Of a DNA stretch of 64,000 nucleotides, positions 15,356 through 23,771 are shown piece after piece; the first letter of the stretch is position 1; each line of letters opens with the position of its first letter. This DNA comes from Saccharopolyspora hirsuta (lineage in GTDB: Bacteria > Actinomycetota > Actinomycetes > Mycobacteriales > Pseudonocardiaceae): the NCBI RefSeq assembly GCF_008630535.1, contig NZ_VWPH01000013.1, positions 182,478 to 246,477 of the forward strand. Direction: 5' to 3'. The translations under genes were made by a program, and so were the position numbers. The notes beneath the pieces were generated by a model that was given only the letters and a program-made list of their open reading frames with translations, was not told where the DNA came from and ran no database searches.

Positions 15356-15897
15356 GAGCGGCACAACGACGGGATCGCCCGCGCGAGCCCCGTGGTGTGC
15401 AGGTGGTCCAGCCGCAGGTCGGTCCGGGTGCGGTTGAACGCCCCGGCCAGCCGACCGTTGCAGGACCGGTGCTCGCGCAGCTGCTGGGTGTCGCGCAGCT
15501 CCAGCAGGATCTCGTTGTTCAGCCGGTCGATGATCGGCCGCACCTCGCCCAGGTCGGGGCGGTCGGTCGGCTGCTCCTCGGGGTGCGCCGCCCAGTAGTC
15601 GTGCAGCGCGCGCTGCACGACCTTGCTGGCCTCGATCTGGTCGCGGAAGATCCGCTTCGACTCCGCCGGGTCCAGACCCAGCTCGACGGACTTGCGCGCC
15701 ACCGCGTCGAGCACCTGCTCCTCGCGGGCGGGGTCGTCGATCGGCTGCCCGGTGCCCCACTTGGCCGCCGCCACCTGGTCGGAGGTCGCGACGCGCTCGG
15801 CGGCCGAGTGCAGCAGCGGGTCGAGCGAGCCGGGGTCGGCGTGCGCCGGGGTGGCGAGCGCGACGATGACGGCACCTGCGACGAGCAGCGATCGCAC
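15352..15897 (-). CDS. aroQ: Secreted chorismate mutase (AroQ gamma type)
   Basis: 181 aa. A signal peptide (MRSLLVAGAVIVALATPAHA, cleavage after AHA) precedes an all-helical domain with SDQVAAAKW, KSVELGLDP, FRDQIEASKVVQ and the Cys of SCNG. This matches the secreted *MtCM (Rv1885c) type, which converts chorismate to prephenate outside the cytoplasm. Length and motif spacing are normal. Only 83 bases separate it from the divergent PAP2 gene. Confidence 0.9.
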   Translation of the reverse strand: MRSLLVAGAVIVALATPAHADPGSLDPLLHSAAERVATSDQVAAAKWGTGQPIDDPAREEQVLDAVARKSVELGLDPAESKRIFRDQIEASKVVQRALHDYWAAHPEEQPTDRPDLGEVRPIIDRLNNEILLELRDTQQLREHRSCNGRLAGAFNRTRTDLRLDHLHTTGLARAIPSLCRS

Positions 15898-15980
15898 GGC
15901 GAACCTCCGGGTCGACGATCAGGCCGCGGAGCAGTATTGCCCACCGCGCCGCCCGGGGCCAGCTCGGTATTCTCGGCGCG

Positions 15981-16529
15981 GTGCTGATCGACCTCAGCGC
16001 GGACTGGTACCGCGCCATCGCGAGCTGGGCGGCCGGGACCCCGCCGTGGGTGCACCAGATCTCGTTGTTCGCGACGCAGGCCCTGCTCGCGGTGCTGGCC
16101 GCGCTGACCCTGCTGTCGTGGTGGCGCGCGGAGCGCCGACCAGCGCACCTGATCCCGCTGCTGGCCGGAGCCCTCGGCTGGGTGTGCGCCGAGCTGCTCA
16201 AGGACTGGATCCAGCAGCCGCGCCCGTGCCGCGTCATGCCGATCGAGACGATCAAGGCCTGCGCGGAGGTCAGCACCTGGTCGCTGCCCAGCAGCCACTC
16301 GGCGGCCGCCGCGGCGCTCGCGGTCGCCCTGGCCCTCCAGTGGCGGCGGATCGCGCCGCTGGCCGCGGCGATCGCCGTCCTGGAGGGCTTCACCAGGATC
16401 TTCATCGGGGTGCACTACCCGCACGACGTGCTCGCCGGGTTCATCCTGGGCGCGGTGCTGGCGGTGGTGTGCACGTGGCCCGGTTCGCGCGCGCGAAGTC
16501 GCGGAACGACCGCGCCGGACGCCCGGTGA
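15981..16529 (+). CDS. PAP2-family membrane phosphatase
   Basis: 182 aa, about five hydrophobic segments. The three phosphatase motifs are present: KDWIQQPRP (K-x6-RP, residues about 74-82), LPSSHS (about 103-108) and GVHYPHDVLAG (about 141-151). Likely a lipid (undecaprenyl-pyrophosphate or phosphatidate) phosphatase. GTG 15981 is the start. The last 89 bases overlap the end of the convergent NAD(P)-binding gene, an unusually long tail-to-tail overlap. Confidence 0.88.
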   Translation: MLIDLSADWYRAIASWAAGTPPWVHQISLFATQALLAVLAALTLLSWWRAERRPAHLIPLLAGALGWVCAELLKDWIQQPRPCRVMPIETIKACAEVSTWSLPSSHSAAAAALAVALALQWRRIAPLAAAIAVLEGFTRIFIGVHYPHDVLAGFILGAVLAVVCTWPGSRARSRGTTAPDAR

Positions 16530-17349
16530 GGTCCGGCACCGTCGAGGTGACCAGGTCCTCGGACCCGGCGCGGATGTCGACGTCCACGGCGGCCAGCGCG
16601 GTGGCGAAGTCCGCGGGCAGCCCGGCGGCGAACTGCCGGGCCCGCTCGTCCGGGGTGACCTCCTGGTGCCGGACCGGCCGCCCGGTGACCTCGGCGAGGA
16701 TCGCCGCGGCTTCGGCGTAGCTCAGCGATTCCGGGCCGGTGAGCAGGTATTCGTCGGCCACCTCGGCCGCGGTGAGCACGACGTCGGCGACCGCGGCGAT
16801 GTCGGCGGCGTCGATCCAGCCGACCCGGCCGCCGCCGGTGGCGGTGCGGAGCACGCCGCGTTCCCGCAGGTCCACGGCAACCGGATGCGCCCCGGTGAAG
16901 TTCTGCATGAACCCGGACGGCCGCAGCACGGTGGAGTCCGCCATCGCCGCCACGCGATCGCGCAGCTCGGTGAGCCCGGGCAGCACCGCCAGCGACCCGA
17001 GCAGCACCACCCGGCGCCCCTCGGCGGCCCGCAGGAACGGCTCGACCAGCGGCATCGGGTCCAGCACGCCGATCGGCGGCACCAGGTAGACCTGATCGGC
17101 GCCGTCCAGCGCGGGGCCGTGGGTCCGCGGATCGGACCAGTCGAACCGCACGTGGTCGGCAGAGGCGTCGGGGTGGCGGCTGGCGATCCGCACCGGAACA
17201 CCCCGGTCGCGCAGCAGCGCCGCGAGCGGCCGCCCGGTGTTCCCGGTGCCGCCGGTGATCAGCACAGTGCCGCCTCTCCGCGATTTTTCAGTGGTGGTTG
17301 TGTTCGGGGTCGATCTCGCGTTGTGCGGTTTCTTGTGGCTGGGTTGCAT
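16441..17349 (-). CDS. NmrA-like NAD(P)-binding protein
   Basis: 302 aa. The cofactor motif ITGGTGNTGRPLA (about residues 32-44) has the NmrA/azoreductase-type GxxGxxG. Later motifs RPSGFMQNF, GWIDAADIAAVA and YLLTGPESLSYAEAA are typical of this atypical SDR group. ATG 17349 has AGGGGG eight bases upstream and adds a Lys/Thr-rich N-terminal stretch of about 28 residues (SHKKPHNARSTPNTTTT) not needed for the fold; a GTG start at the Rossmann strand is an alternative. The C-terminus overlaps the PAP2 gene. Confidence 0.82.
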   Translation of the reverse strand: MQPSHKKPHNARSTPNTTTTEKSRRGGTVLITGGTGNTGRPLAALLRDRGVPVRIASRHPDASADHVRFDWSDPRTHGPALDGADQVYLVPPIGVLDPMPLVEPFLRAAEGRRVVLLGSLAVLPGLTELRDRVAAMADSTVLRPSGFMQNFTGAHPVAVDLRERGVLRTATGGGRVGWIDAADIAAVADVVLTAAEVADEYLLTGPESLSYAEAAAILAEVTGRPVRHQEVTPDERARQFAAGLPADFATALAAVDVDIRAGSEDLVTSTVPDLTGRPARSFRDFARANRATCTPPPAPRPG

Positions 17350-17396
17350 CACGGCCCCCTGAGGTGCGGTTGGGCAGGACTCGGCACGAGGGGCTG

Positions 17397-17786
17397 TCAT
17401 GCGCTTCCCGCCGCTCGCGCGGCCTGCACCGGGCTCCAGTAGTCGCGCAGCTCCGCGAAGGCGCCGTCGCGCACCACGAACACCGAGACGTAGCGCATCT
17501 CGTAGTCGGCACCGGTCGCCACGGTCCGCCCGTGCGCGGTGAACTCGACGACGATCGTCGCCGGATCGGCGGTCCGGTGCACCAGGACCGACGGGAACGC
17601 GGTGATGTCCATCCGCGCCGGGTACTCCGCCAGGTACGCGCGCAGCTCGTCCCGCCCGGTCAGCCGCGCCGGAGTGGTCTCGGCGAACGGGAACTCGACG
17701 GTGCAGTCGGGGGTGAACAGGTCGACGAACCCGTCCATGTCCTTGGCCAGCAGCAGGTCCAGAGCCCGCTGGAACAGTTCTTCCAC
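17397..17786 (-). CDS. SnoaL-like (NTF2-fold) protein
   Basis: 129 aa from a GTG at 17786. SnoaL-like domain: LLLAKDMDGFVDLFTPDCTVEFPF at the N-terminus, then RDELRAYLAEYPARM and a last strand AELRDYWSPVQ. It could be an isomerase/hydrolase-like small enzyme or a ligand-binding protein. It is probably co-transcribed with the NmrA-like gene 47 bases downstream and is divergent from an MmyB-type regulator, its likely controller. Confidence 0.8.
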   Translation of the reverse strand: MEELFQRALDLLLAKDMDGFVDLFTPDCTVEFPFAETTPARLTGRDELRAYLAEYPARMDITAFPSVLVHRTADPATIVVEFTAHGRTVATGADYEMRYVSVFVVRDGAFAELRDYWSPVQAARAAGSA

Positions 17787-17888
17787 ACCGACCAGGTTTC
17801 CGCCCGCCGACCGGCGTTGGCAGGGCCGACCTCGCCCCGGACCAGCAGTCCGTGGCTCGGCGGGCCGGGGTCGTGCCAGGCTGGCGGG

Positions 17889-18722
17889 GTGAACAAGCTC
17901 GACCTGGCCCAGTTCCTGCGCCACCGCCGGGAGGCCCGGCGGCCCGCGGAGGTCGGTCTGCGGGTGAGCGGACGCCGCCGCACGCCGGGGCTGCGCCGCG
18001 AGGAGGTCGCCTGGCTGGCCGGGGTGTCGACGAACTACTACGAGCGCCTGGAACAAGCCCGCGCCCCGCGCCCGTCCACCCAGGTGCTCGCCGCGCTGGC
18101 CAAAGCGCTCCGGCTGACCGAGGCCGAGAGCGAACACCTGGCCCGCCTGGCCGGACAGGCCCCACCGGTGCGCGACGAGCAGGTCCCGGACGGAGTGCTG
18201 CGCCTCCTGGACCGGCTGGGCCCGGTCCCGGCGTACGTCGTCGACGAGCGCTACGACGTGGTCGCGTGGAACGCGCTGGCGGCGAACCTGATCGCGGACT
18301 TCTCGGCGCTACCACCGGAAGACCGCAACGTCCTGCGCATGTCGATGAGCAGCGACCGCTGCTCGTCGCCGAACGACGAATTCGCCAGGCAAGCGGCTGC
18401 AGACCTCCGCCGAGCCGCGGCCCGCCACCCCGACGACGCCCGCCTAGCGCAGCTGACCAGCGAATACGCCGACTTCAACGCAGGCTTCGCAGCGTCCTGG
18501 ACGGACCACGAAGTCCAACCCCGCCCAACCCTCCGCAAGCACATCGACCACCCCGACCTGGGCACCCTCGAGCTGGAAGCCCAGATCCTCCAGTCCCCGT
18601 CCAGCCCCCACCGCCTGATCTTCCTGACAGCGGAACCAGGAACCCCCACCCACGAAACCCTGACCCAACACCACCAGCCACCACCAAACCCCGAGCGCCG
18701 AACCTCACGCGATTTCGATTGA
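17889..18722 (+). CDS. XRE regulator with MmyB-like ligand-binding domain
   Basis: 277 aa from GTG 17889. The HTH GLRREEVAWLAGVSTNYYER is at about residues 35-54, then the MmyB-like domain (VPAYVVDERYDVVAWNALAANL; SEYADFNAGFAASWTDHEVQ). Divergent from the SnoaL/NmrA pair with a 102-bp gap, the usual regulator-target layout. The final residues (RDFD and the TGA) are supplied by a palindromic repeat element (18709-18728), so the C-terminus appears to have been set by that insertion. Confidence 0.87.
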   Translation: MNKLDLAQFLRHRREARRPAEVGLRVSGRRRTPGLRREEVAWLAGVSTNYYERLEQARAPRPSTQVLAALAKALRLTEAESEHLARLAGQAPPVRDEQVPDGVLRLLDRLGPVPAYVVDERYDVVAWNALAANLIADFSALPPEDRNVLRMSMSSDRCSSPNDEFARQAAADLRRAAARHPDDARLAQLTSEYADFNAGFAASWTDHEVQPRPTLRKHIDHPDLGTLELEAQILQSPSSPHRLIFLTAEPGTPTHETLTQHHQPPPNPERRTSRDFD

Positions 18723-18825
18723 AATCGCTGCACCACGCAAAGCAACCACCCACCGCTTCGAACCCGAACCCAACCACGTCCCCAACGGCACCCCTCCTCA
18801 CCAACCCCACCCGGCTATCACCACC
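18709..18825. repeat. 116-bp intergenic repeat, copy B
   Basis: Near-identical to 14251-14366, beginning with palindrome 18709-18728 (GCGATTTC-GATT-GAAATCGC, with compensating changes in both arms relative to copy A). It overlaps the stop of the MmyB-type gene and again sits between convergent genes. Confidence 0.8.
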
Positions 18826-18878
18826 CAACACGCAGCAGGACCGGCACGCCGACGCGTGCCGGTCCCGCTGACCCCCAG

Positions 18879-20015
18879 TCACCGCTGCGGAAGCCGATAA
18901 GCCCAGTTCCAGGCCGCCTCCAGCGGTCCGCGCTCGAAGCGCCGCAGCCACCACGCCGACAGCGTCATGAACGACGCGCAGATCGCCGCCCAGGCCAGCA
19001 GCACCCACCACGGCCGGGCCCAGTCGAACCGGGTGGCCAGTCCCAAACCCCAGCCGTAGCACAGGATCGCGGCCACCAGGTTCTGGAAGACGTAGCAGGA
19101 CAAGGCAGTTCGGCCGACCGACGTCAGGCCTCGGCGCAGCACACCGGGTTCGCCGCGCATCGTCGTCAGCACGGTCGGGATCAGGCCGAGCAGTCCGAGC
19201 GCGATCAGCGGCGGGAGGATGTAGCGGTCCACCATGAACCAGCTCGGTCCGGCGAAGGTGGTCACCAGGTTCAGCGGTACGCCGATGCCGAAGCCGAACA
19301 GCATCAACCGGTTCCGCAGCTGCTGGCGGTCGACGTCGAACACCCCGGCGCGGTACAGCCGAGCACCGGCCAGGAACAGCAGCGTCGACAGCGGGATGAC
19401 GAAGATCGCTTCGGCGCGGAAGGCGCCCCACTCGGTCAGCCGCGCCGAGACCTGCTCCAGGTAGCTGCCGTGCGAGTAGCGGTCGGTCGGCGGCATGTCC
19501 ATCGACACGTTGCCGTGCAGCATCCCGACGGTGGTCAGGCCGATGAACGCCACGTGCACGGTGCCCATCGCGATCATCCAGCCGCGCTGCGCGCGATCGC
19601 TGCGGCCGATCAGGTGGGCGACCAGGACGGAGGTCACCGCGTAGCTCATCAGCACGTCGTACTCGAAGATCAGCACGTAGTGCAGCAGGCCCTCGGTGAA
19701 CAGCAGCCCGGCCCGCCACAGGTACCAGCCGGGCCACCTGCCGCCGCGCCGCCGCGCGGAGCGGTACTGCAGCTCCAGCCCGATGCCGAACAGCAGGGTG
19801 AGCAGGGCGAGGAACTTGCCGTTGGCCAGCCAGCGCAGTGCCGCCTCGACGTGCGCGACGCCGCTGTCGAGCGTGACGTTCAGGGCGGCGGCCGGGCCCT
19901 GCGGGTTGGTGAAGATCCAGATGTTGGTGCCGAGGGTGCCTAGGATTGCCACGCCGCGGATGACGTCGAGTGCGGCTATTCGCGTCGTGGCGGGTGCCTG
20001 GTGCAGAGCTGTCAC
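18879..20015 (-). CDS. DUF418 integral membrane protein (YeiB-like)
   Basis: 378 aa with about ten hydrophobic segments. The start LDVIRGVAILGTLGTN is the family hallmark (R in LxxxRGxAxxG), and the C-terminal DUF418 part contains LSCYVFQNLVAAILCYGWGLG. It is a plasma-membrane protein of unknown, possibly acyl-transfer or transport, function. Its promoter region carries two operator palindromes of the divergent TetR. Confidence 0.88.
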   Translation of the reverse strand: MTALHQAPATTRIAALDVIRGVAILGTLGTNIWIFTNPQGPAAALNVTLDSGVAHVEAALRWLANGKFLALLTLLFGIGLELQYRSARRRGGRWPGWYLWRAGLLFTEGLLHYVLIFEYDVLMSYAVTSVLVAHLIGRSDRAQRGWMIAMGTVHVAFIGLTTVGMLHGNVSMDMPPTDRYSHGSYLEQVSARLTEWGAFRAEAIFVIPLSTLLFLAGARLYRAGVFDVDRQQLRNRLMLFGFGIGVPLNLVTTFAGPSWFMVDRYILPPLIALGLLGLIPTVLTTMRGEPGVLRRGLTSVGRTALSCYVFQNLVAAILCYGWGLGLATRFDWARPWWVLLAWAAICASFMTLSAWWLRRFERGPLEAAWNWAYRLPQR

Positions 20016-20062
20016 GGGTTCCCCAGTTGGTCGGAAGCTTCCGTCGATGACGGAGGGTTACG

Positions 20063-20114
20063 ATGCAAGTGCATGGTAAACGGCTGATCGCCGGTTTTGC
20101 AATGCAGTTGCATT
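20063..20114. promoter_or_regulatory. Pair of TetR operator palindromes
   Basis: ATGCAAGTGCAT (20063-20074) and AATGCAGTTGCATT (20101-20114) are near-identical dyads 38 bases apart, between the divergent DUF418 and TetR starts. Confidence 0.8.
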
Positions 20115-20129
20115 GGAAAGGTTGGTGAC

Positions 20130-20741
20130 GTGCCGAAACAGGTCGATCACGAGGCTCGACGCACCCAGATCGCCGAGGCGCTGCTGCGCCTGGCCAGCTG
20201 CGGCGGCCTGGAGGCGGTGAGCCTGCGCGACGTCGCCGCCGAGGCGGGCATCTCGATGGGCGCGGTGCAGCACTACTTCAAGAGCAAGGAGCAGATGCTC
20301 CTGCACGCGATGGACCACGTGACCAAACGCGCTGGTGAGCGCATCAGAACGGCGCTGATGGCGCGTGGCCGCCGACCGTCCGCGCGGGAGATCGTGCGCA
20401 CCGTGATGCTGGAGATGCTGGCGCTCACCGAGGACAGCCGCATGGAGTTCCTGACCCACCTGGCGTTCTTCATGCGCGCCCTCGGCTCACCCGAGCTGGC
20501 CGCCATGTACCGGGAGTGGTGGCCGGAGCTGGAGCGCTGGCTGGCCGACGAGCTGCGCGCGGCCCAGGAGACCGGCGAGCTCCCGCCCGACCGGGACCCG
20601 GCCCGCGAAGCGGAACTGCTCCTCACCGTCCCCGACGGCCTCTCGGTGGGCCTCCTCCTCGGCCACCGCACGGGCGACGGGGCGATCGCCGCGATCGACT
20701 ACTACCTGGACCGCCTCTTCGGCACCGCAGAACCGTCCTGA
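20130..20741 (+). CDS. TetR-family transcriptional regulator
   Basis: 203 aa from GTG 20130. TetR_N HTH at about residues 32-55 (VSLRDVAAEAGISMGAVQHYF), with a BetI-like C-terminal helical domain (LTHLAFFMRALGSPELAAMY; LLLTVPDGLSVGLLLG). It sits divergent to the DUF418 gene with twin operators between, so it probably represses that gene and itself. Confidence 0.9.
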   Translation: MPKQVDHEARRTQIAEALLRLASCGGLEAVSLRDVAAEAGISMGAVQHYFKSKEQMLLHAMDHVTKRAGERIRTALMARGRRPSAREIVRTVMLEMLALTEDSRMEFLTHLAFFMRALGSPELAAMYREWWPELERWLADELRAAQETGELPPDRDPAREAELLLTVPDGLSVGLLLGHRTGDGAIAAIDYYLDRLFGTAEPS

Positions 20742-20759
20742 CCAGTCCGCTGATTCCCG

Positions 20760-20801
20760 CGAGTCCGACGGACATCGGACGCCCGATGTCCGTCGAACTC
20801 G
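20760..20801. terminator. Long hairpin between convergent genes
   Basis: A 19-base arm (20760-20778) pairs at 18 of 19 positions with 20783-20801 around a 4-base loop. It separates TetR (plus) from the secretion-like operon (minus). Confidence 0.8.
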
Positions 20802-20866
20802 TGGTGCAGATCGGCCCGGTCCAGCGGGATCCGTCATCTTCCCGCCGCCGACCGGGGCCTTCCTGG

Positions 20867-21304
20867 TCAGTTGTCCGCGTGCTGGGTGTGGAACTTGAGC
20901 TGATCTCGGACCAGGCGGACGCGGTCCACGTTCGGTTGGTCGACGGTTGCGAGCAGGTCGACCGACTCGCCCGTGCCGTGCACCGTTCCGCGGGGGCCGG
21001 GGAAGTAGCCCTCCGGCGTCAGCGTGGACCACACGTCGTAGCGGCATCCCGCCGTCATGAGCATGAGCTTGTTCGGCTCCAAGTGGTTCAGGCGGACGTT
21101 CATCATCGCGTTGAACAGGTTGGTGCTGCTCGCGCGGAACGTGCCGCTGGGGGTGGCGATCTCGAAGAAGACTTCTTCGCCGACCACCCACCACTTCGCG
21201 TTGGCGGTGAAGGCACTGCGTTCCGGGTGGTCTGGGCGGTCGCCGAAGAGGACGACCTGGCGGGTGACCGGAACGCCTTGCGGGAACTGCGTCGGGGTGT
21301 GCAT
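20867..21304 (-). CDS. Hypothetical protein downstream of WXG-type protein; candidate immunity protein
   Basis: 145 aa, no signal or membrane segment. It has a mixed alpha/beta look (VVLFGDRPDHPERSAF; WWVVGEEVFFEIATP; NLFNAMMNVRLNHLEPNKL) and no family I recognise. It is the last gene of the four-gene WXG/T7SS-like operon, 27 bases after the large gene, the normal slot of an immunity protein for a polymorphic toxin. The immunity role is inference from position only. Confidence 0.6.
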   Translation of the reverse strand: MHTPTQFPQGVPVTRQVVLFGDRPDHPERSAFTANAKWWVVGEEVFFEIATPSGTFRASSTNLFNAMMNVRLNHLEPNKLMLMTAGCRYDVWSTLTPEGYFPGPRGTVHGTGESVDLLATVDQPNVDRVRLVRDQLKFHTQHADN

Positions 21305-21331
21305 GCGGGGCTGTCCAATCTGGCTTCGTCG

Positions 21332-22678
21332 TCAGTGGCCGAAGCGCTTGAGAATCGCTCTTTCCTTGGCGAGGAGCTTGTTCATGTCAGCGTTGATCTT
21401 CTCCCGCTCGGCGAGCGGTGGGCCTTCGTCAAGCCGTGCGGAGAGGTTCGCCTTCTCCCATTCGATCTTTTCGAGCTGGGCCTTCGCCCACGCGTCCAGT
21501 TCCCGAGGACCCGGATCGTCCACCGGACTGCGGTCGGGTTCTGGGGAGTCCGGTTCAGGCGCGTCGGCTCGGTCCGGCGTCGGGTCGGCCTGGGGTTCTG
21601 GTTCCGGGGCCCAGTCGCTGCCCTTCGGACCGAACTCGTGGCCGTCGTAGGGCTCGTACCGCGGGCCGACGTCGGGGTTGCGGACTGGTGGTTCGTAGTC
21701 CGGCCAGGCCCACGGCCCAGCGTTGGGGTGCGGCAGGTCGTCCAACTGCCCAGCTCCGGCCTTGCGCATGTCGCCGAAGAAGTCCATCACCTTGCCGGCC
21801 GCTTGGCGGCCCAGCGAGCCCACGGTGCTCCCGCCGCCGGTCGCCAGGCCTGCGGCCACTTCCGGTGCCAGCTTCCCGGCGAAACCGAACGGGTCCTTGG
21901 TGAAGCTGTCGATCCCCGCGCCGAGCATTGCTTTGCCGGTGCCGATGGGGTCGGTTACGAAGGCCTTGCCCGCTGCGAAGGTGCTGGCGACCAGGTTGCC
22001 CATGTTCTCCGCGTACTGCGACGGGTGCGTCAAGTTGTACGGGTCGAACGGGGTGATCGCGCGGAGCTGCTGGATCATCTCCAGGCCGCCTTCGAAGCTG
22101 CCGCGCCAGAAGTCGCCGACAGATTCGGCGACGTTCTGGCCGATGTCCCCCAGCGCGCTGCCGAGCAGGGTCAGCGGACCGGGTTGCGGTGGTGCTTCGT
22201 CGGCCGCCTTCAGCAGGACGCCCGCTGCCTTCTTCGCCGCCTCTTCGACCTGGTTCTTGGCGTCGTCGAGGGCGGCCTGGGCCTGTTGGCGGGCCGCCGC
22301 ACCGGGATCTTCGAACGGGCCGGTGGCGTCGGAATTCTCGTACTGCGCGAGGGCCCGTTCGCTCTGCTTTTCCGCCGCTTCGAGGTCCGCGCACGCCTGC
22401 TCCGCCTGGCGTTGTGCCCAGGCCAGCGTGTCCCGGTACTGCCGCAGCGCGTTCGCGGAGTTGGTGAAGGCGTCCGCCGCGCGGAACCACTTCGGCGGTT
22501 CTTGCTGGTAGTAGTCCTGGAAGGCGTCCGCGGTGGCGCCCCGCCAGCCGTCGGTGCTGATCTTCTGGAAACCCTGCCCGGCGTTCTCGAACGCGGTGCC
22601 GAGCTTGGTCATCGTGGTCAGGGTTTCGTCGATGGCGGGCAGCTCGCCGGGCACCTCGTCCTTCGGGTTCGGCGCCAT
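21332..22678 (-). CDS. WXG-containing type VII secretion-type protein, polymorphic-toxin-like architecture
   Basis: 448 aa. The N-terminus has a WXG100-like helical hairpin (GWRGATADAF at about residue 43, then long helices KQSERALAQ), a central helical/Gly-Ala part (FWRGSFEGGLEMIQQL; GKAMLGAGIDSFTKDPFGFAGK; VMDFFGDMRKAG), a Pro/Asp/Glu-rich linker (about 330-390) and a charged helical tail of about 60 residues ending AKERAILKRFGH. This is the scaffold of T7SS-exported polymorphic proteins; the C-terminal tail is short and not an obvious toxin. ATG 22678 overlaps the preceding stop. Confidence 0.75.
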   Translation of the reverse strand: MAPNPKDEVPGELPAIDETLTTMTKLGTAFENAGQGFQKISTDGWRGATADAFQDYYQQEPPKWFRAADAFTNSANALRQYRDTLAWAQRQAEQACADLEAAEKQSERALAQYENSDATGPFEDPGAAARQQAQAALDDAKNQVEEAAKKAAGVLLKAADEAPPQPGPLTLLGSALGDIGQNVAESVGDFWRGSFEGGLEMIQQLRAITPFDPYNLTHPSQYAENMGNLVASTFAAGKAFVTDPIGTGKAMLGAGIDSFTKDPFGFAGKLAPEVAAGLATGGGSTVGSLGRQAAGKVMDFFGDMRKAGAGQLDDLPHPNAGPWAWPDYEPPVRNPDVGPRYEPYDGHEFGPKGSDWAPEPEPQADPTPDRADAPEPDSPEPDRSPVDDPGPRELDAWAKAQLEKIEWEKANLSARLDEGPPLAEREKINADMNKLLAKERAILKRFGH

Positions 22679-23169
22679 CAGCCACCGACCCTGGTGTTGG
22701 CGCCGGAGTCGTTGAGGACGTGGGACACCGCCTGCTGCGGGAGGCCCTCGGGCGTCAAGTTCACCGCGAGCTGCTCGATGGACTGCTGCGGAGCGGCGTT
22801 GAGATCGGCCATCGGGTCGTCGCCCACGGCGACCACGATCTTCTTGAACGCGTCGAGCGCTGCCTGCTCGGCCTTCTGGTACTCGGTGCGCGTGTCCGAC
22901 AGCGCCGCCGCAGCAGCAGCGCCTTCCTCCACCAGGAACTTCACGCCGTAGTTCCACTTGCCGCAGAACTTGCGCAGCGCTGAGGCCAGCAGGGCCGACC
23001 CGGCATCGACCTCGCTCAACGTCATCATGGCCACGCCGTGGCCGTCGTTGCCCAGCTTCTTCACCGGCCACGGAAGCTCGGCCTCCAGCGCGGCGATCGC
23101 GTCGTTGACGCCCTGCGACGCCTTGCCCAGCGCTTCCAGATCGACTTGGAATCCGTTGTGATCCCCCAC
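22678..23169 (-). CDS. Small WXG100/ESX-like helical protein
   Basis: 163 aa from GTG 23169, which follows the previous stop directly. It is mostly alpha-helical and Ala-rich; AALEAELPWPVKKLGNDGHG and KFCGKWNYGVKFL (W-x-x-G) suggest an ESX-type chaperone or co-secreted partner. Its stop overlaps the start of the large WXG gene. No secretion machinery genes (EccB/C/D, mycosin) are in the window. Confidence 0.65.
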   Translation of the reverse strand: MGDHNGFQVDLEALGKASQGVNDAIAALEAELPWPVKKLGNDGHGVAMMTLSEVDAGSALLASALRKFCGKWNYGVKFLVEEGAAAAAALSDTRTEYQKAEQAALDAFKKIVVAVGDDPMADLNAAPQQSIEQLAVNLTPEGLPQQAVSHVLNDSGANTRVGG

Positions 23170-23649
23170 TTACAGCGTCCCTCCCCAAGCACGCAGCACA
23201 GGTCTTTCGTACGGCGACATCGCGGCCACCGGCCGTTCCGGCTGGTCGCGATCCACTGCGATCGATGAGGGGGTGATGCCGCGCAGCGCGGGCAGCGCCA
23301 CGCAGTGCTCTTGCGCCGGATCCAGCAGCACGCCGGTGCCCGGCGGCATCCCGGGCAGGTAGCCGTCCAGCAGCCGGGCACCGGTCAGCAGCAGGTACTC
23401 GACCTCGCCGGTCTCGCCGCGCTGCAGCCGGTACCGGGCGAGGAAGCTCAGGTCGGAGAACACCGGCAGCCACGGGACGTCGTCCACGTGCACCACGGGC
23501 ACGGTCGGTGGCTCGGACACGCATTCCAGGTACACGCCCGCACTGCGGAACGTCGCCACCAGATCTTCCGGTCGTTCCAGGGTTCGGCGGAACCGCAGCG
23601 CTTCCCGGACGATCGGCGGGTGATCCAGCATGGACATCGCCGTGGACAC
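23170..23649 (-). CDS. SseB-like N-terminal domain protein
   Basis: 159 aa. The pattern LECVSEPPTVPVVHVDDVPWLPVFSDLSFLARY, then GARLLDGYLPGMPPGTGVLLDP (quoted in parts) fits the SseB N-terminal fold seen in actinobacterial proteins beside ESX-type genes. First gene of the four-gene operon; a poorly spaced start region leaves ATG 23649 or the ATG at 23637 possible. Role in the cluster unknown. Confidence 0.65.
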   Translation of the reverse strand: MSTAMSMLDHPPIVREALRFRRTLERPEDLVATFRSAGVYLECVSEPPTVPVVHVDDVPWLPVFSDLSFLARYRLQRGETGEVEYLLLTGARLLDGYLPGMPPGTGVLLDPAQEHCVALPALRGITPSSIAVDRDQPERPVAAMSPYERPVLRAWGGTL

Positions 23650-23771
23650 ACTTCCCCCCGGAGTTGTTCGATCACAGCGGGTGGTGACGCTAGTCGAACC
23701 CCTGGGCGGTTCGCGGCGGAAAATCCGTGGTTTAGACCACAGGGATCATTGGGCCGTTCGGCGGTAAGGGA

